The position numbers and the translations under genes are program-made. Shown here piece by piece: positions 9,832-18,272 of a DNA stretch of 44,173 bases (the first letter of the stretch is position 1; the number at the start of each line of letters is the position of its first letter). The stretch covers positions 1 through 44,173 of the forward strand of contig VFKN01000033.1 of assembly GCA_009885525.1 (NCBI GenBank). Reading direction: 5' to 3'. Origin of the DNA: Anaerolineaceae bacterium. GTDB lineage: Bacteria; Chloroflexota; Anaerolineae; Anaerolineales; Villigracilaceae. The notes beneath the pieces are model-generated. The model was given only the letters and a program-made list of their open reading frames with translations. It did not search any database and was not told the DNA's origin.

Positions 9832-11571
9832 TTGATCCAAAAAAATGAAGTTTTATTGAAGCATAACAACGAGTGGCTTTATTTCACAAACCCGCACCAT
9901 ATTATAAGCGCAGCAAAGGTGGAAGATGTACGCGGCGCGTTGCAGGCAGTGGAGAATCTCGTCAACGAAAAAAACTGGCACGCGGCAGGATTTGTCAGCT
10001 ATGAAGCCGCGCCTGCATTTGACAAGGCGCTGCGCGTCATTGAGGCAGAGAATTTTCCGCTGTTATGGTTTGGGTTGTATTCCGCGCCAAAGACCTCCGA
10101 GGTTTTTAAAAACCTCGGAGGTCTGCCGACATTAACCTGGCAGCCAGGCGTTGAGCGTGATGTGTACAACGCCGCAATTGAAAAAGTAAAAGAAAATATC
10201 GCGCTGGGAAAAACATATCAGGTCAATTACACCATGCGTTTGAATTCGGCATTTGAGATGGAGGCATGGGATTTATTCACTCACCTCGCGCAAGGCCAAA
10301 ACAAATATGCGGCATATCTCGACACAGGTCAATATGCAATCTGCTCCGCGTCGCCTGAATTATTTTTTTCATTGGACGGGGAAACAATCACAAGCCGCCC
10401 GATGAAGGGCACAGTCAAGCGCGGACGCACGACGCTGGAAGATAAAGAAAAAGCGGAATGGCTGCATCGCTCGATCAAAAACCGCGCCGAGAATGTGATG
10501 ATCGTGGATATGGTTCGCAACGATATTGGGCGCATCGCCGAGATCGGCAGCGTGCACGTACCTGAATTGTTTACCGTTGAAAAATATCCCACGCTTTTCC
10601 AAATGACATCCAGCGTGCAGGCGAAGACAAAAACCGGTATCACAGAAATATTCGACGCGCTGTTTCCGTGCGCATCCATTACGGGCGCGCCAAAAGTCAG
10701 CACCATGAAGATCATCGCAGAGTTGGAAACGACGCCGCGCAAAATTTACACGGGCAGTATCGGATACATCGCACCGAATCGTCAGGCGCAATTTAATGTG
10801 GCCATTCGCACCGCGATCATTGACCGGGAAAATAAAACCGCCGAATACGGAGTTGGCGGCGGCATCGTCTGGGACTCGACCAGCGCGGATGAATACAGCG
10901 AAGCCCTGCTCAAAGCGCGTGTGCTGACAGAATTTCCGCAAGAGTTTTCACTAATCGAAACTTTATTATGGACTACCAAAGATAAATATTTTCTGCGCGA
11001 GAAACACATTGCCCGAATGCAGGATTCCGCTGATTATTTTAATTTTCCATTTTCAAGGGAAAGATTTGAAACTCACCTCGAACAGCTGGCAAAAGATTTT
11101 AATTGCCCGCAAAGAGTGAGAGTTACGCTGGATAAATTTGGTGAGTTCAAAGCGCAAGTGACAGTCTACTCACAAGTGACTATCACCTCGTTAAAAGTTT
11201 GCCTTGCAGAAAAACCAGTCAACTCAAATAATGTATTTCTCTTTCACAAAACCACACAGCGCGGAATGTATCCATCCATCCAAGGCTATGATGATGTGCT
11301 TTTGTATAACGAAAATGACGAAATAACCGAATTCACTATTGGAAATGTGGTTGTTGAAATGGATGGCGCATTGTTTACTCCGCCCGTTTCATGCGGACTT
11401 TTGGCAGGCACATTCAGATCGCATTTATTGGAAACAGGCCAAATCAAAGAACGCATTATTTATAAAAACGAACTGGAACAATGCACAAAAATATTTTTGA
11501 TCAACTCGGTGCGAAAATGGGTGGATGTAAAGTTAAATACTTACCTTACGCACCCAAGCGTGATTCCCTGA
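9832..11571 (+). CDS. pabB: Aminodeoxychorismate synthase component I fused to 4-amino-4-deoxychorismate lyase (PabB-PabC)
   Basis: Chorismate-binding motifs CSASPELFF, SRPMKGTVKRG, SVQAK, PCASITGAPKVSTMKII, Y.GSIGY; C-terminal aminotransferase class IV region TEFTIGNVVVEMDG..PPVSCGLLAGTFR; TTG start. Confidence 0.9.
   Translation: MIQKNEVLLKHNNEWLYFTNPHHIISAAKVEDVRGALQAVENLVNEKNWHAAGFVSYEAAPAFDKALRVIEAENFPLLWFGLYSAPKTSEVFKNLGGLPTLTWQPGVERDVYNAAIEKVKENIALGKTYQVNYTMRLNSAFEMEAWDLFTHLAQGQNKYAAYLDTGQYAICSASPELFFSLDGETITSRPMKGTVKRGRTTLEDKEKAEWLHRSIKNRAENVMIVDMVRNDIGRIAEIGSVHVPELFTVEKYPTLFQMTSSVQAKTKTGITEIFDALFPCASITGAPKVSTMKIIAELETTPRKIYTGSIGYIAPNRQAQFNVAIRTAIIDRENKTAEYGVGGGIVWDSTSADEYSEALLKARVLTEFPQEFSLIETLLWTTKDKYFLREKHIARMQDSADYFNFPFSRERFETHLEQLAKDFNCPQRVRVTLDKFGEFKAQVTVYSQVTITSLKVCLAEKPVNSNNVFLFHKTTQRGMYPSIQGYDDVLLYNENDEITEFTIGNVVVEMDGALFTPPVSCGLLAGTFRSHLLETGQIKERIIYKNELEQCTKIFLINSVRKWVDVKLNTYLTHPSVIP
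10091..10124. repeat. Perfect 34-bp palindrome inside the pabB coding region
   Basis: AGACCTCCGAGGTTTTTAAAAACCTCGGAGGTCT equals its own reverse complement; encodes KTSEVFKNLGGL in-frame. Confidence 0.95.
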
Positions 11572-11642
11572 GCGTTAGCGAAGGGTCTCTGAGATAAACG
11601 TAGAGACTCTTCGCTCCGCTCAGAGCGACACTGCGTAAGGTG
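11540..11642. mobile_element. MITE-like element with TIRs and 9-bp target site duplication AGTTAAATA
   Basis: Direct repeats at 11531-11539 and 11643-11651; inverted ACTTACCTTACGCA (11539-11552) / TGCGTAAGGTGAGT (11632-11645), 1 mismatch. Confidence 0.85.
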
Positions 11643-11655
11643 AGTTAAATAAATA

Positions 11656-11681
11656 GCCGCCGCTTGATCTCAAGCGGCGGC
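11656..11681 (-). terminator. Strong hairpin between convergent genes
   Basis: GCCGCCGCTTGA-TC-TCAAGCGGCGGC; on the minus strand followed by TATTTATTT. Confidence 0.65.
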
Positions 11682-11696
11682 AGGAAAAATTTAGCG

Positions 11697-12188
11697 TTAG
11701 ATGTCAGCCAGTGTGATGGAAATATTGATGGTGCCGTCACCCAAATCCACACCTTGAACTGTAATGGCTTTGCCACTCTTATGACCATCAAAGACCATAC
11801 TAAATGTAGTGCCTGCGGTAAATGTCAATTCGGTACGTTCGGTGTAGCCGAGTTTTCCAAACTGGTCACGGTAAAACTTCATGCCTTCATCGAGACTCAA
11901 TTTGGTTTGAAAATTAACAATATCATTGCCCATACTGACCACATTCGCCGCATCATCAGGCAAGGGGAAATCGGTCTTGTCACCGAAGGTGAAGCTGCCA
12001 TCATCAGTTGCCACAGCGGGCATTGTAGGCAGGTCAGTTGCGACAGGCGGCACGGTGGGAATACCACTGCTATCGTCCGATGGAATTAAAGTGGGCGCGC
12101 CGTTATTTCCGCCGCCCATCACTGCCTGACAGGCAAGTGAAGCAAATGCAAGGGCAAGAATCGCAAACAAAATATTATATTTTTTCAT
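11697..12188 (-). CDS. Hypothetical lipoprotein
   Basis: Signal peptide with lipobox FASLACQ; low-complexity linker; globular C-terminal half. Confidence 0.7.
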   Translation of the reverse strand: MKKYNILFAILALAFASLACQAVMGGGNNGAPTLIPSDDSSGIPTVPPVATDLPTMPAVATDDGSFTFGDKTDFPLPDDAANVVSMGNDIVNFQTKLSLDEGMKFYRDQFGKLGYTERTELTFTAGTTFSMVFDGHKSGKAITVQGVDLGDGTINISITLADI

Positions 12189-12315
12189 ATCAGCATCTCC
12201 TTTGGAAAGTTATTGGCAAAATTATACGCCCTTCCGCGCAGGCAAATGATGGTACAAAAGTAAGCGCGGAGAGTCTGCCGGCTGCCCGGACAGATTCACA
12301 CCTTTGACAACTTCT

Positions 12316-12897
12316 CTATACCGGCTGCCCGCGGCCATCCAAAAAAGATTGCGATATCCTGTGAACTTCGCTCACGCTTTCAGCATCCAATATCTGCTTC
12401 GCGAGCAAACGAACTTCCTTTGTATCCATTGCGCGGACAATTGATTTTGTGAGCGGAATACCGCCCGGATTCAGGCTCAGCTCATCCACGCCCAAGCCGA
12501 TCAGGACCGGGACAGCCAGCGGATTGCCCGCCAATTCACCGCATACGCCGACCCATTTACCGGCAGCATGGGCGGCTTCGACCACTTCAGCGATCAGCCG
12601 CAAGACGGCGGGGTGAAGCGCGTCTGCCATATCCGACAGCAGGGGGTTGCCGCGTTCCGCCGCCAGCGTATATTGCGTAAGGTCGTTCGTGCCGATGCTG
12701 AAGAAGTCCACTTCCTGCGCGAGGACGCGGGACAACAACGCCGCAGACGGGATTTCAACCATAATGCCTGTTTCAATGGGCCAGGCGTGCGGTAGGTTTT
12801 CATCCACCAGTTGTTGATGCGCTTTCTCAAGCCAGGCGCGCGCCTGCTTGATAAGTTGGGAGGTCATACGGAGCCCACCGAAGTTCCCAATCATCAT
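12316..12897 (-). pseudogene. Truncated PTS enzyme I / DhaM EI-domain (C-terminal part only)
   Basis: GIMVEIPSAALL, VDFFSIGTNDLTQYTLAAERGN, VGVCGELAGNPLAVPVLIGLGVDELS are EI hallmarks; phospho-His and N-terminal domains absent. Confidence 0.75.
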
Positions 12898-12966
12898 GAA
12901 CGCTGGAAAAACTATCGTAAGAAAGAGTCATTCATTACTCATCCTGCCCGGAGGATCAGCGTTTTA

Positions 12967-12999
12967 AAAAGGAGGAGCGGATGATCCACCCCTCCTTTT
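12967..12999 (-). terminator. Hairpin downstream of glpK
   Basis: AAAAGGAGG...CCTCCTTTT stem just after the glpK stop. Confidence 0.6.
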
Positions 13000-13011
13000 G
13001 TAAGTAAAAGA

Positions 13012-14508
13012 CTATTCGATCCAGTCGAAGGTGCGGGTAACGGCTTTCTTCCAGCCTTTATATTCCTTGTCGCGCAAAGTGGCATCCATTTGCGGCTTCC
13101 ATTCTTTATCCTTCGCCCAGTTGGCGCGCAGGTCTTCCACGTTCTTCCAGAAGCCGACAGCCAAACCGGCGGCGTAAGCGGCGCCAAGCGCGGTGGTCTC
13201 AGCCACCTGCGGGCGGACAACGGGCACGCCGAGAATATCGGATTGGAACTGCATGAGCAATTCGTTATAGACCATGCCGCCGTCAACTTTCAGGGCGGTC
13301 AGATCCACGCCGGAGTCCTTGTTCATTGCGTCCAAGACTTCGCGAGTCTGGAAAGCGGTCGCTTCGAGGGCGGCGCGGGCGATGTGTCCACGGGTGATGT
13401 AACGGGTCATGCCGACGACAGCGCCACGGGCATCGCTCTTCCAGTAAGGAGCGAACAGGCCGGAGAAGGCCGGCACGAAATAGATACCGCCGTTATCTTC
13501 GACGGTGCGGGCAAGCGGTTCAATATCGGCGGATTTCTCGATCATCTGCAAATTATCGCGCAGCCATTGAACCAGAGCGCCGGTGATGGCGATGGAGCCT
13601 TCGAGGCAGTATACGGCGGCTTCGCTGCCGATCTTATAGCCAAGTGTGGTCAGCAGACCGTTCTTGGATTGTACGGGCTTGGTGCCGGTGTTAAGCAACA
13701 TGAAGCAGCCGGTGCCATAAGTGTTCTTTGCTTCGCCAGCGCTGAAGCATGTCTGACCGAAGAGAGCAGCCTGTTGATCGCCCAGATCGCCGGCAACGGC
13801 GATGCCTTCGAGGGAGCCGACGGCATAACCGTAGACTTCGGAGGAAGCCTTGATGGCGGGGAGCATGGCGTGCGGGATGCCCATGACCTTGAGCATGTCC
13901 GGATCCCAATCCAGGGTTTCAAGGTTCATCAACATGGTGCGGGACGCGTTGGAAACATCTGTGACATGTACGCCGCCCTTGGGTCCGCCGGTCAGGTTCC
14001 AGATGACCCAGCTGTCGATATTGCCGAAGAGCACTTCGCCTTTTTCGGCTTTTGCACGTACACCTTCAACATTGTCCAGAATCCACTTGACCTTGGGTCC
14101 AGAGAAATATGTCGCCAGCGGCAGGCCGACTTTCTCGCGGAAGCGATCCTGGCCGCCGTCTTTAGCGAGTTCATTGCAAATCGTGTCGGTGCGGGTGTCC
14201 TGCCAAACGATGGCGTTGTAAACGGGTTTGCCGGTCGCTTTTTCCCAAACAACCGTGGTTTCGCGTTGATTGGTAATACCGCAGGCAGCGATATCTTTCG
14301 TGGAAATATTGCCCTTCTTCAAAGCGCCTGCAATGACTTCCTGCGTGCGCGTCCAGATTTCGGTCGCATCATGTTCGACCCAGCCGGGCTTGGGGAAAAT
14401 CTGTTCGTGTTCTTTTTGATCGATACCGACTACCTGACCCGCATGGTCGAAGATCATGAAACGGGTGCTGGTGGTGCCCTGATCTACTGCAACAGAATAT
14501 TTAGCCAT
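13012..14508 (-). CDS. glpK: Glycerol kinase
   Basis: [82 protein letters not shown]. Confidence 0.96.
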   Translation of the reverse strand: MAKYSVAVDQGTTSTRFMIFDHAGQVVGIDQKEHEQIFPKPGWVEHDATEIWTRTQEVIAGALKKGNISTKDIAACGITNQRETTVVWEKATGKPVYNAIVWQDTRTDTICNELAKDGGQDRFREKVGLPLATYFSGPKVKWILDNVEGVRAKAEKGEVLFGNIDSWVIWNLTGGPKGGVHVTDVSNASRTMLMNLETLDWDPDMLKVMGIPHAMLPAIKASSEVYGYAVGSLEGIAVAGDLGDQQAALFGQTCFSAGEAKNTYGTGCFMLLNTGTKPVQSKNGLLTTLGYKIGSEAAVYCLEGSIAITGALVQWLRDNLQMIEKSADIEPLARTVEDNGGIYFVPAFSGLFAPYWKSDARGAVVGMTRYITRGHIARAALEATAFQTREVLDAMNKDSGVDLTALKVDGGMVYNELLMQFQSDILGVPVVRPQVAETTALGAAYAAGLAVGFWKNVEDLRANWAKDKEWKPQMDATLRDKEYKGWKKAVTRTFDWIE

Positions 14509-14642
14509 TTTAGTACTCCTTATATATGTATGATGAAAATCGTTTTGAAATTGAATTTCACAATATGCAGATGCCTGGTTTGTTAAAGGCGCCTGCTTTT
14601 TTCAGTCAGCTACGATCTGGAAAATTGGGCAGCCTGCATGGA

Positions 14643-15281
14643 TCAAGCGCTTTCTTTCCATACGTCAGCGGCGGCTCTTAGCATCAAATAGGTGGAGGTT
14701 GCTCCCGGATCCTGATGCCCGGCGCTGCGTTCGCCCAAATAACTGGCGCGTCCTTTGCGCGCAACCAACGGAGTGGTTGCCTCCATGCCTTTTTGGGCCG
14801 AATCTGCCGATAGCGCCAGCGCCGCGCTCAGCGGCCGATTTTCTGTAATCGATTGTTTCAACGCGTCAACGGCGGGCGTGAGCGCATCCACCATGGTCTT
14901 ATCGCCCAATTCAGCTTTGCCGCGCATGATAACGCCGCTCAGCGAGGCCTCGAGAGATTCAGTCCAGTCTGCAAGAGTGAGTTCCATCTTACCGGCTGTT
15001 TTCACGCCTGCCTGCAGGAACCAGGTTCCATACAGTGGACCGCCCGCCCCGCCAACGGTGGAAAGTAATGTCATGCCAATGGTTTTAAAAATTGTGCCAA
15101 TATCTTTATCGCTGATTTCGGGCAGCTTGTTAATAACCGCCTTAAATCCGCGTTCCATGTTGGTTCCGTGATCGGCATCTCCTATGGCAGAATCAAGCTC
15201 TGTCAGGTATCGACTGTTTTGAGTAATTATCTCAGCAACAGATTTGATCCAAGCGACAACGTCATCACGATATATGGGCAT
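14643..15281 (-). CDS. dhaL: Dihydroxyacetone kinase subunit DhaL
   Basis: ELDSAIGDADHGTNMERGF and GRASYLGERSAGHQDPGATSTYLML. Confidence 0.92.
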   Translation of the reverse strand: MPIYRDDVVAWIKSVAEIITQNSRYLTELDSAIGDADHGTNMERGFKAVINKLPEISDKDIGTIFKTIGMTLLSTVGGAGGPLYGTWFLQAGVKTAGKMELTLADWTESLEASLSGVIMRGKAELGDKTMVDALTPAVDALKQSITENRPLSAALALSADSAQKGMEATTPLVARKGRASYLGERSAGHQDPGATSTYLMLRAAADVWKESA

Positions 15282-15348
15282 ATTCGACTCCATTGGCATG
15301 GTCAGGGCGGGCGCTTCCCCCCGCCCTGACCATGAAATTTACAAGAAT

Positions 15349-16110
15349 TTAGGCACCCCAGCGCAGGCCAGGCGTCTTAACCGGCGCATCCCACAACTTG
15401 AGCATGTCCGCATCCATCTTCAATAGCGTAATGGACGTCCCAGCCATTTCTAGGCTTGTCATGTACGAGCCCACCAAGCTGCGAACAACTTTCAGTCCAT
15501 GCTTGGTTGCGATTTCATGCGCCTTGCGATAGACGATGTAAAGTTCGATCGGCGGAGTTCCACCCAGACCATTGACGAACATCAGAACTTCATCACCGGC
15601 CTTGTAAGGGATATCGCTGATGATCGGCTCCATGAGCATTTCAGTGATTTCATCTGCGCTCTTGAGCGGCATGCGAACGCGTCCCGGCTCGCCGTGGATG
15701 CCAATACCGATTTCCATCTGATCTTCGGGCAGGTCAAAGGTGGGCTTGCCGGCATGCGGCACCGTGCAGGATGTAAGCGCCATGCCCATCGAACGGCCCA
15801 GGCTCTTTGCCTTGCGGCATACATCTGCCACATCTTTGAGAGAGCGCTTCTGTTCGGCGGCCGCGCCGCACAATTTTTCGGCAAGAACGGTCACACCAAC
15901 GCCCCGGCGTCCGGCGGTGTAAAGGCTGTCTTTCACCGCCACATCGTCATCGGTCACCACCGCTTCGACATCTATGCCTTCCGCGCGAGCCAGCTCGGCA
16001 AGGATATAAAGCAGAACCTTGCTCCACGGGAAGTCGCGTTTGAATGCAAGGGCAATCGTAACCGCGGGATTCAGGTGAGCGCCTGAAACGCCGGCGGAAT
16101 AAATATTCAC
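15349..16110 (-). pseudogene. In-frame chimera: GlpF (aquaglyceroporin) fragment fused to C-terminal two-thirds of DhaK
   Basis: N-terminus AGVSGAHLNPAVTIALAFKRDFPWSKVLLYILA (MIP NPA region) runs into DhaK sequence [31 protein letters not shown]...[13 protein letters not shown] start. Confidence 0.85.
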
Positions 16111-16300
16111 AGCCTGATCCGGCTGCCGTGGACACGCATATCAGCCTGCTGATCTCCGTCAAGGTTTCGATCGCTTAACCATATCGGGCCGGTTACCAGT
16201 TCTTTGAAGATGCTGGTTGTCCAAACCCTGTTCCTGGTGCGGACTCATCATATGTTTTTGGCTTGCCAACAAAAATTGCTAAAATTTTTCCCGTAGTCAT
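16098..16300 (-). pseudogene. Frameshifted N-terminal remnant of a MOSC-domain protein (YiiM-like)
   Basis: Three successive frames: MTTGKILAIFVGKPKTYDESAPGTG / VWTTSIFKELVTGPIWLSDRNLDGDQQADMRVHG / PDQAVNIYS, matching the MOSC order G.IFK.PV.GP..L...NL.GD.QAD..VHGGPD.AV. Confidence 0.7.
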
Positions 16301-16334
16301 ATTCATTTTCCTATTTGTGTCGCACCGTTGTACC

Positions 16335-16350
16335 GCGATATTTATATCGC
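16335..16350. repeat. Short palindrome GCGATAT-TT-ATATCGC, variant of the 5801-5826 palindrome
   Basis: Same 7+2+7 core as GCGACAT-AA-ATGTCGC with paired (compensatory) changes. Confidence 0.6.
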
Positions 16351-16444
16351 ATGGCACTGTTCCTTTTTCTTCTAAAATTACCAGGAAGCGGATTTGTTTT
16401 CATTTACACTGGACGCAGGTAAGATTTATATCAGGCGCACAAAC

Positions 16445-17560
16445 TTACTGCATCCTGGCAAGCATTTCAGGCGTAGAAATAACTGCTTCTTTGAAATATT
16501 TCTTCTGAAAGAAGAACGCGACATTGACCAATCCAATCATCACCGGTACTTCCACCAGCGGACCGATGACCGCCGCGAATGCCGCGCCGCTGTGGATGCC
16601 AAAAACCGCAACGGCAACGGCGATTGCCAGTTCAAAGTTGTTGCTCGCGGCAGTGAAAGAAAGCGTGGTGGTTTGGGAATAATTCGCGCCGAGGCGATGT
16701 CCCATCCAAAAAGAGACGAGGAACATGACCACGAAATAGATCAACAGCGGGATGGCAATCCGCACCACGTCACCGGGGATTTGCACGATCAAGTTACCCT
16801 TGAGCGAGAACATAACCATAATCGTGAACAGCAAGGCGATCAGAGTCAACGGGCTGATCTTGGGCACAAAATTCTTGTGATACCACTCCTTGCCTTTCAT
16901 CCGCACCAACACGAAGCGGGTGAGAAAACCGGCGAGGAACGGAATCCCTAGATAGATGAATACACTGCGTGCAATTTCACCGATCGTGATTTCCACCACT
17001 GCGCCAGTCATCCCAAACAGGGGCGGCAGAACTGTGATGAACACCCACGCATATATGCTGTAAAACAAAACTTGAAACACGCTGTTGAATGCGACAAGCC
17101 CAGCCGCGTATTCAGTATCGCCATGCGCGAGTTCATTCCAGACGATCACCATCGCGATACAACGCGCGAGACCGATCATGATCAGCCCCGCCATGTATTC
17201 AGGATAGCCGCGCAGAAAGATGATGGCGAGCGCAAACATCAACACGGGACCAATGATCCAGTTTTGAATGAGCGAGAGCGTCAACACTTTTTTATTGCGG
17301 AACACATCTCCCAATTCCTCGTACTTGACTTTGGCAAAGGGCGGGTACATCATCAAGATCAACCCAATTGCAATCGGGATGTTGGTCGTCCCCACCGAGA
17401 CTGCCTCGTTGAAATTATTGACTCCCTCTGGAAACAAAAAACCGATCCCCACACCCACTGCCATTGCTAGGAAAATCCACAGCGTCAGGTAGCGGTCAAG
17501 GAAAGAGAGTTGTTTGCTCAGGCTTTTTGCCTGGGCTTGCGTTGCTGCAACTTTAGACAT
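16445..17560 (-). CDS. acr3: Arsenite efflux transporter Acr3 (ArsB/ACR3 family)
   Basis: [82 protein letters not shown]. Confidence 0.95.
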   Translation of the reverse strand: MSKVAATQAQAKSLSKQLSFLDRYLTLWIFLAMAVGVGIGFLFPEGVNNFNEAVSVGTTNIPIAIGLILMMYPPFAKVKYEELGDVFRNKKVLTLSLIQNWIIGPVLMFALAIIFLRGYPEYMAGLIMIGLARCIAMVIVWNELAHGDTEYAAGLVAFNSVFQVLFYSIYAWVFITVLPPLFGMTGAVVEITIGEIARSVFIYLGIPFLAGFLTRFVLVRMKGKEWYHKNFVPKISPLTLIALLFTIMVMFSLKGNLIVQIPGDVVRIAIPLLIYFVVMFLVSFWMGHRLGANYSQTTTLSFTAASNNFELAIAVAVAVFGIHSGAAFAAVIGPLVEVPVMIGLVNVAFFFQKKYFKEAVISTPEMLARMQ

Positions 17561-17583
17561 ACAGAACCTCCAGATTCAAAATG

Positions 17584-17985
17584 TTATCCAAACTGTTGAA
17601 GCAGTTTGGTGATTTCGATTTCAATACTATCGTGCACTTTACGAAAGTCACCCATGTTATCGGTGATGGCGGGGTCTGGAAAACTATGATGAACGCGCTT
17701 GCCTTTTCCAAGCCAGACGGGGCATTCTTCCGCCGCCGAATCGCAGACTGTAACGACTAGATCAAAATCCGCGCTGCGGAATTCGTCTGCGGGTTTTGAC
17801 CGCCCCGCGTGTTGAATCCCCATTTCAGCGAGAGCGGCAATCGCTTTGAGGTGGACATATCCCGCAGGTTTTGTCCCCGCGCTTACGGCTTCCCAAGTTT
17901 CGCCCAACTTCGCATTGACAATCGCCTCCGCCATTTGCGAGCGACAGGAATTACCCGTACAAAGAAATAAGACTTTGCGTTTCAC
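17584..17985 (-). CDS. arsC: Arsenate reductase ArsC (low-molecular-weight phosphatase type)
   Basis: VLFLCTGNSCRSQMAEAI P-loop; VVTVCDSAAEECPVW; HHSFPDPA. Confidence 0.95.
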   Translation of the reverse strand: MKRKVLFLCTGNSCRSQMAEAIVNAKLGETWEAVSAGTKPAGYVHLKAIAALAEMGIQHAGRSKPADEFRSADFDLVVTVCDSAAEECPVWLGKGKRVHHSFPDPAITDNMGDFRKVHDSIEIEITKLLQQFG

Positions 17986-18272
17986 ACAGGTTGCTTCTCC
18001 AAAATAGATTCAATTTTTCGCCGAATGGCTGGTACGGAAATTTTTCCACCGCTACTCAACACTTCATGATTGACCAACACCAATGGCAACTGCGCATCAA
18101 TCGGCATGGGCGGACAATCCGCGTCGAACAGGTCGAAATAACAGACTTCAACTGCGTCGTCGAAATACGCTTTCAACTGACTCGCCGCCCATTTAGCAAC
18201 ATCACGCCATGAATCTTTTACGCCATCCTTACATGCAATCGGCGCGCCGATAATTTGAACGAGAATGCTCAT
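17982..18272 (-). CDS. Small thioredoxin-fold-like protein in ars operon (resembles YuzD/DUF1462)
   Basis: VQIIGAPIACKDGVKDSW..., ...LPLVLVNHEVLSSGGKISVPAIRRKIE; overlaps arsC and arsA by 4 nt each. Confidence 0.6.
   Translation of the reverse strand: MSILVQIIGAPIACKDGVKDSWRDVAKWAASQLKAYFDDAVEVCYFDLFDADCPPMPIDAQLPLVLVNHEVLSSGGKISVPAIRRKIESILEKQPV

Noticed and set aside
12277-12331. Direct repeat CCGGCTGCCCG x2 near the EI fragment end
   Set aside because: Short, no inverted ends or other mobile-element hallmarks; could be chance in GC-rich sequence.
13090-14586. 498-aa plus-strand ORF
   Set aside because: Exactly antisense to the well-supported glpK; codon-bias shadow ORF with no domain-like sequence.
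16394-16951. 185-aa plus-strand ORF rich in His/Arg/Gln, and similar ORFs at 17072, 15499, 8149, 5159(-), 2832(-), 36055
   Set aside because: Antisense to confident genes (acr3, dhaK, amine oxidase, M32 peptidase, MacB, ctaD); compositional shadow ORFs.
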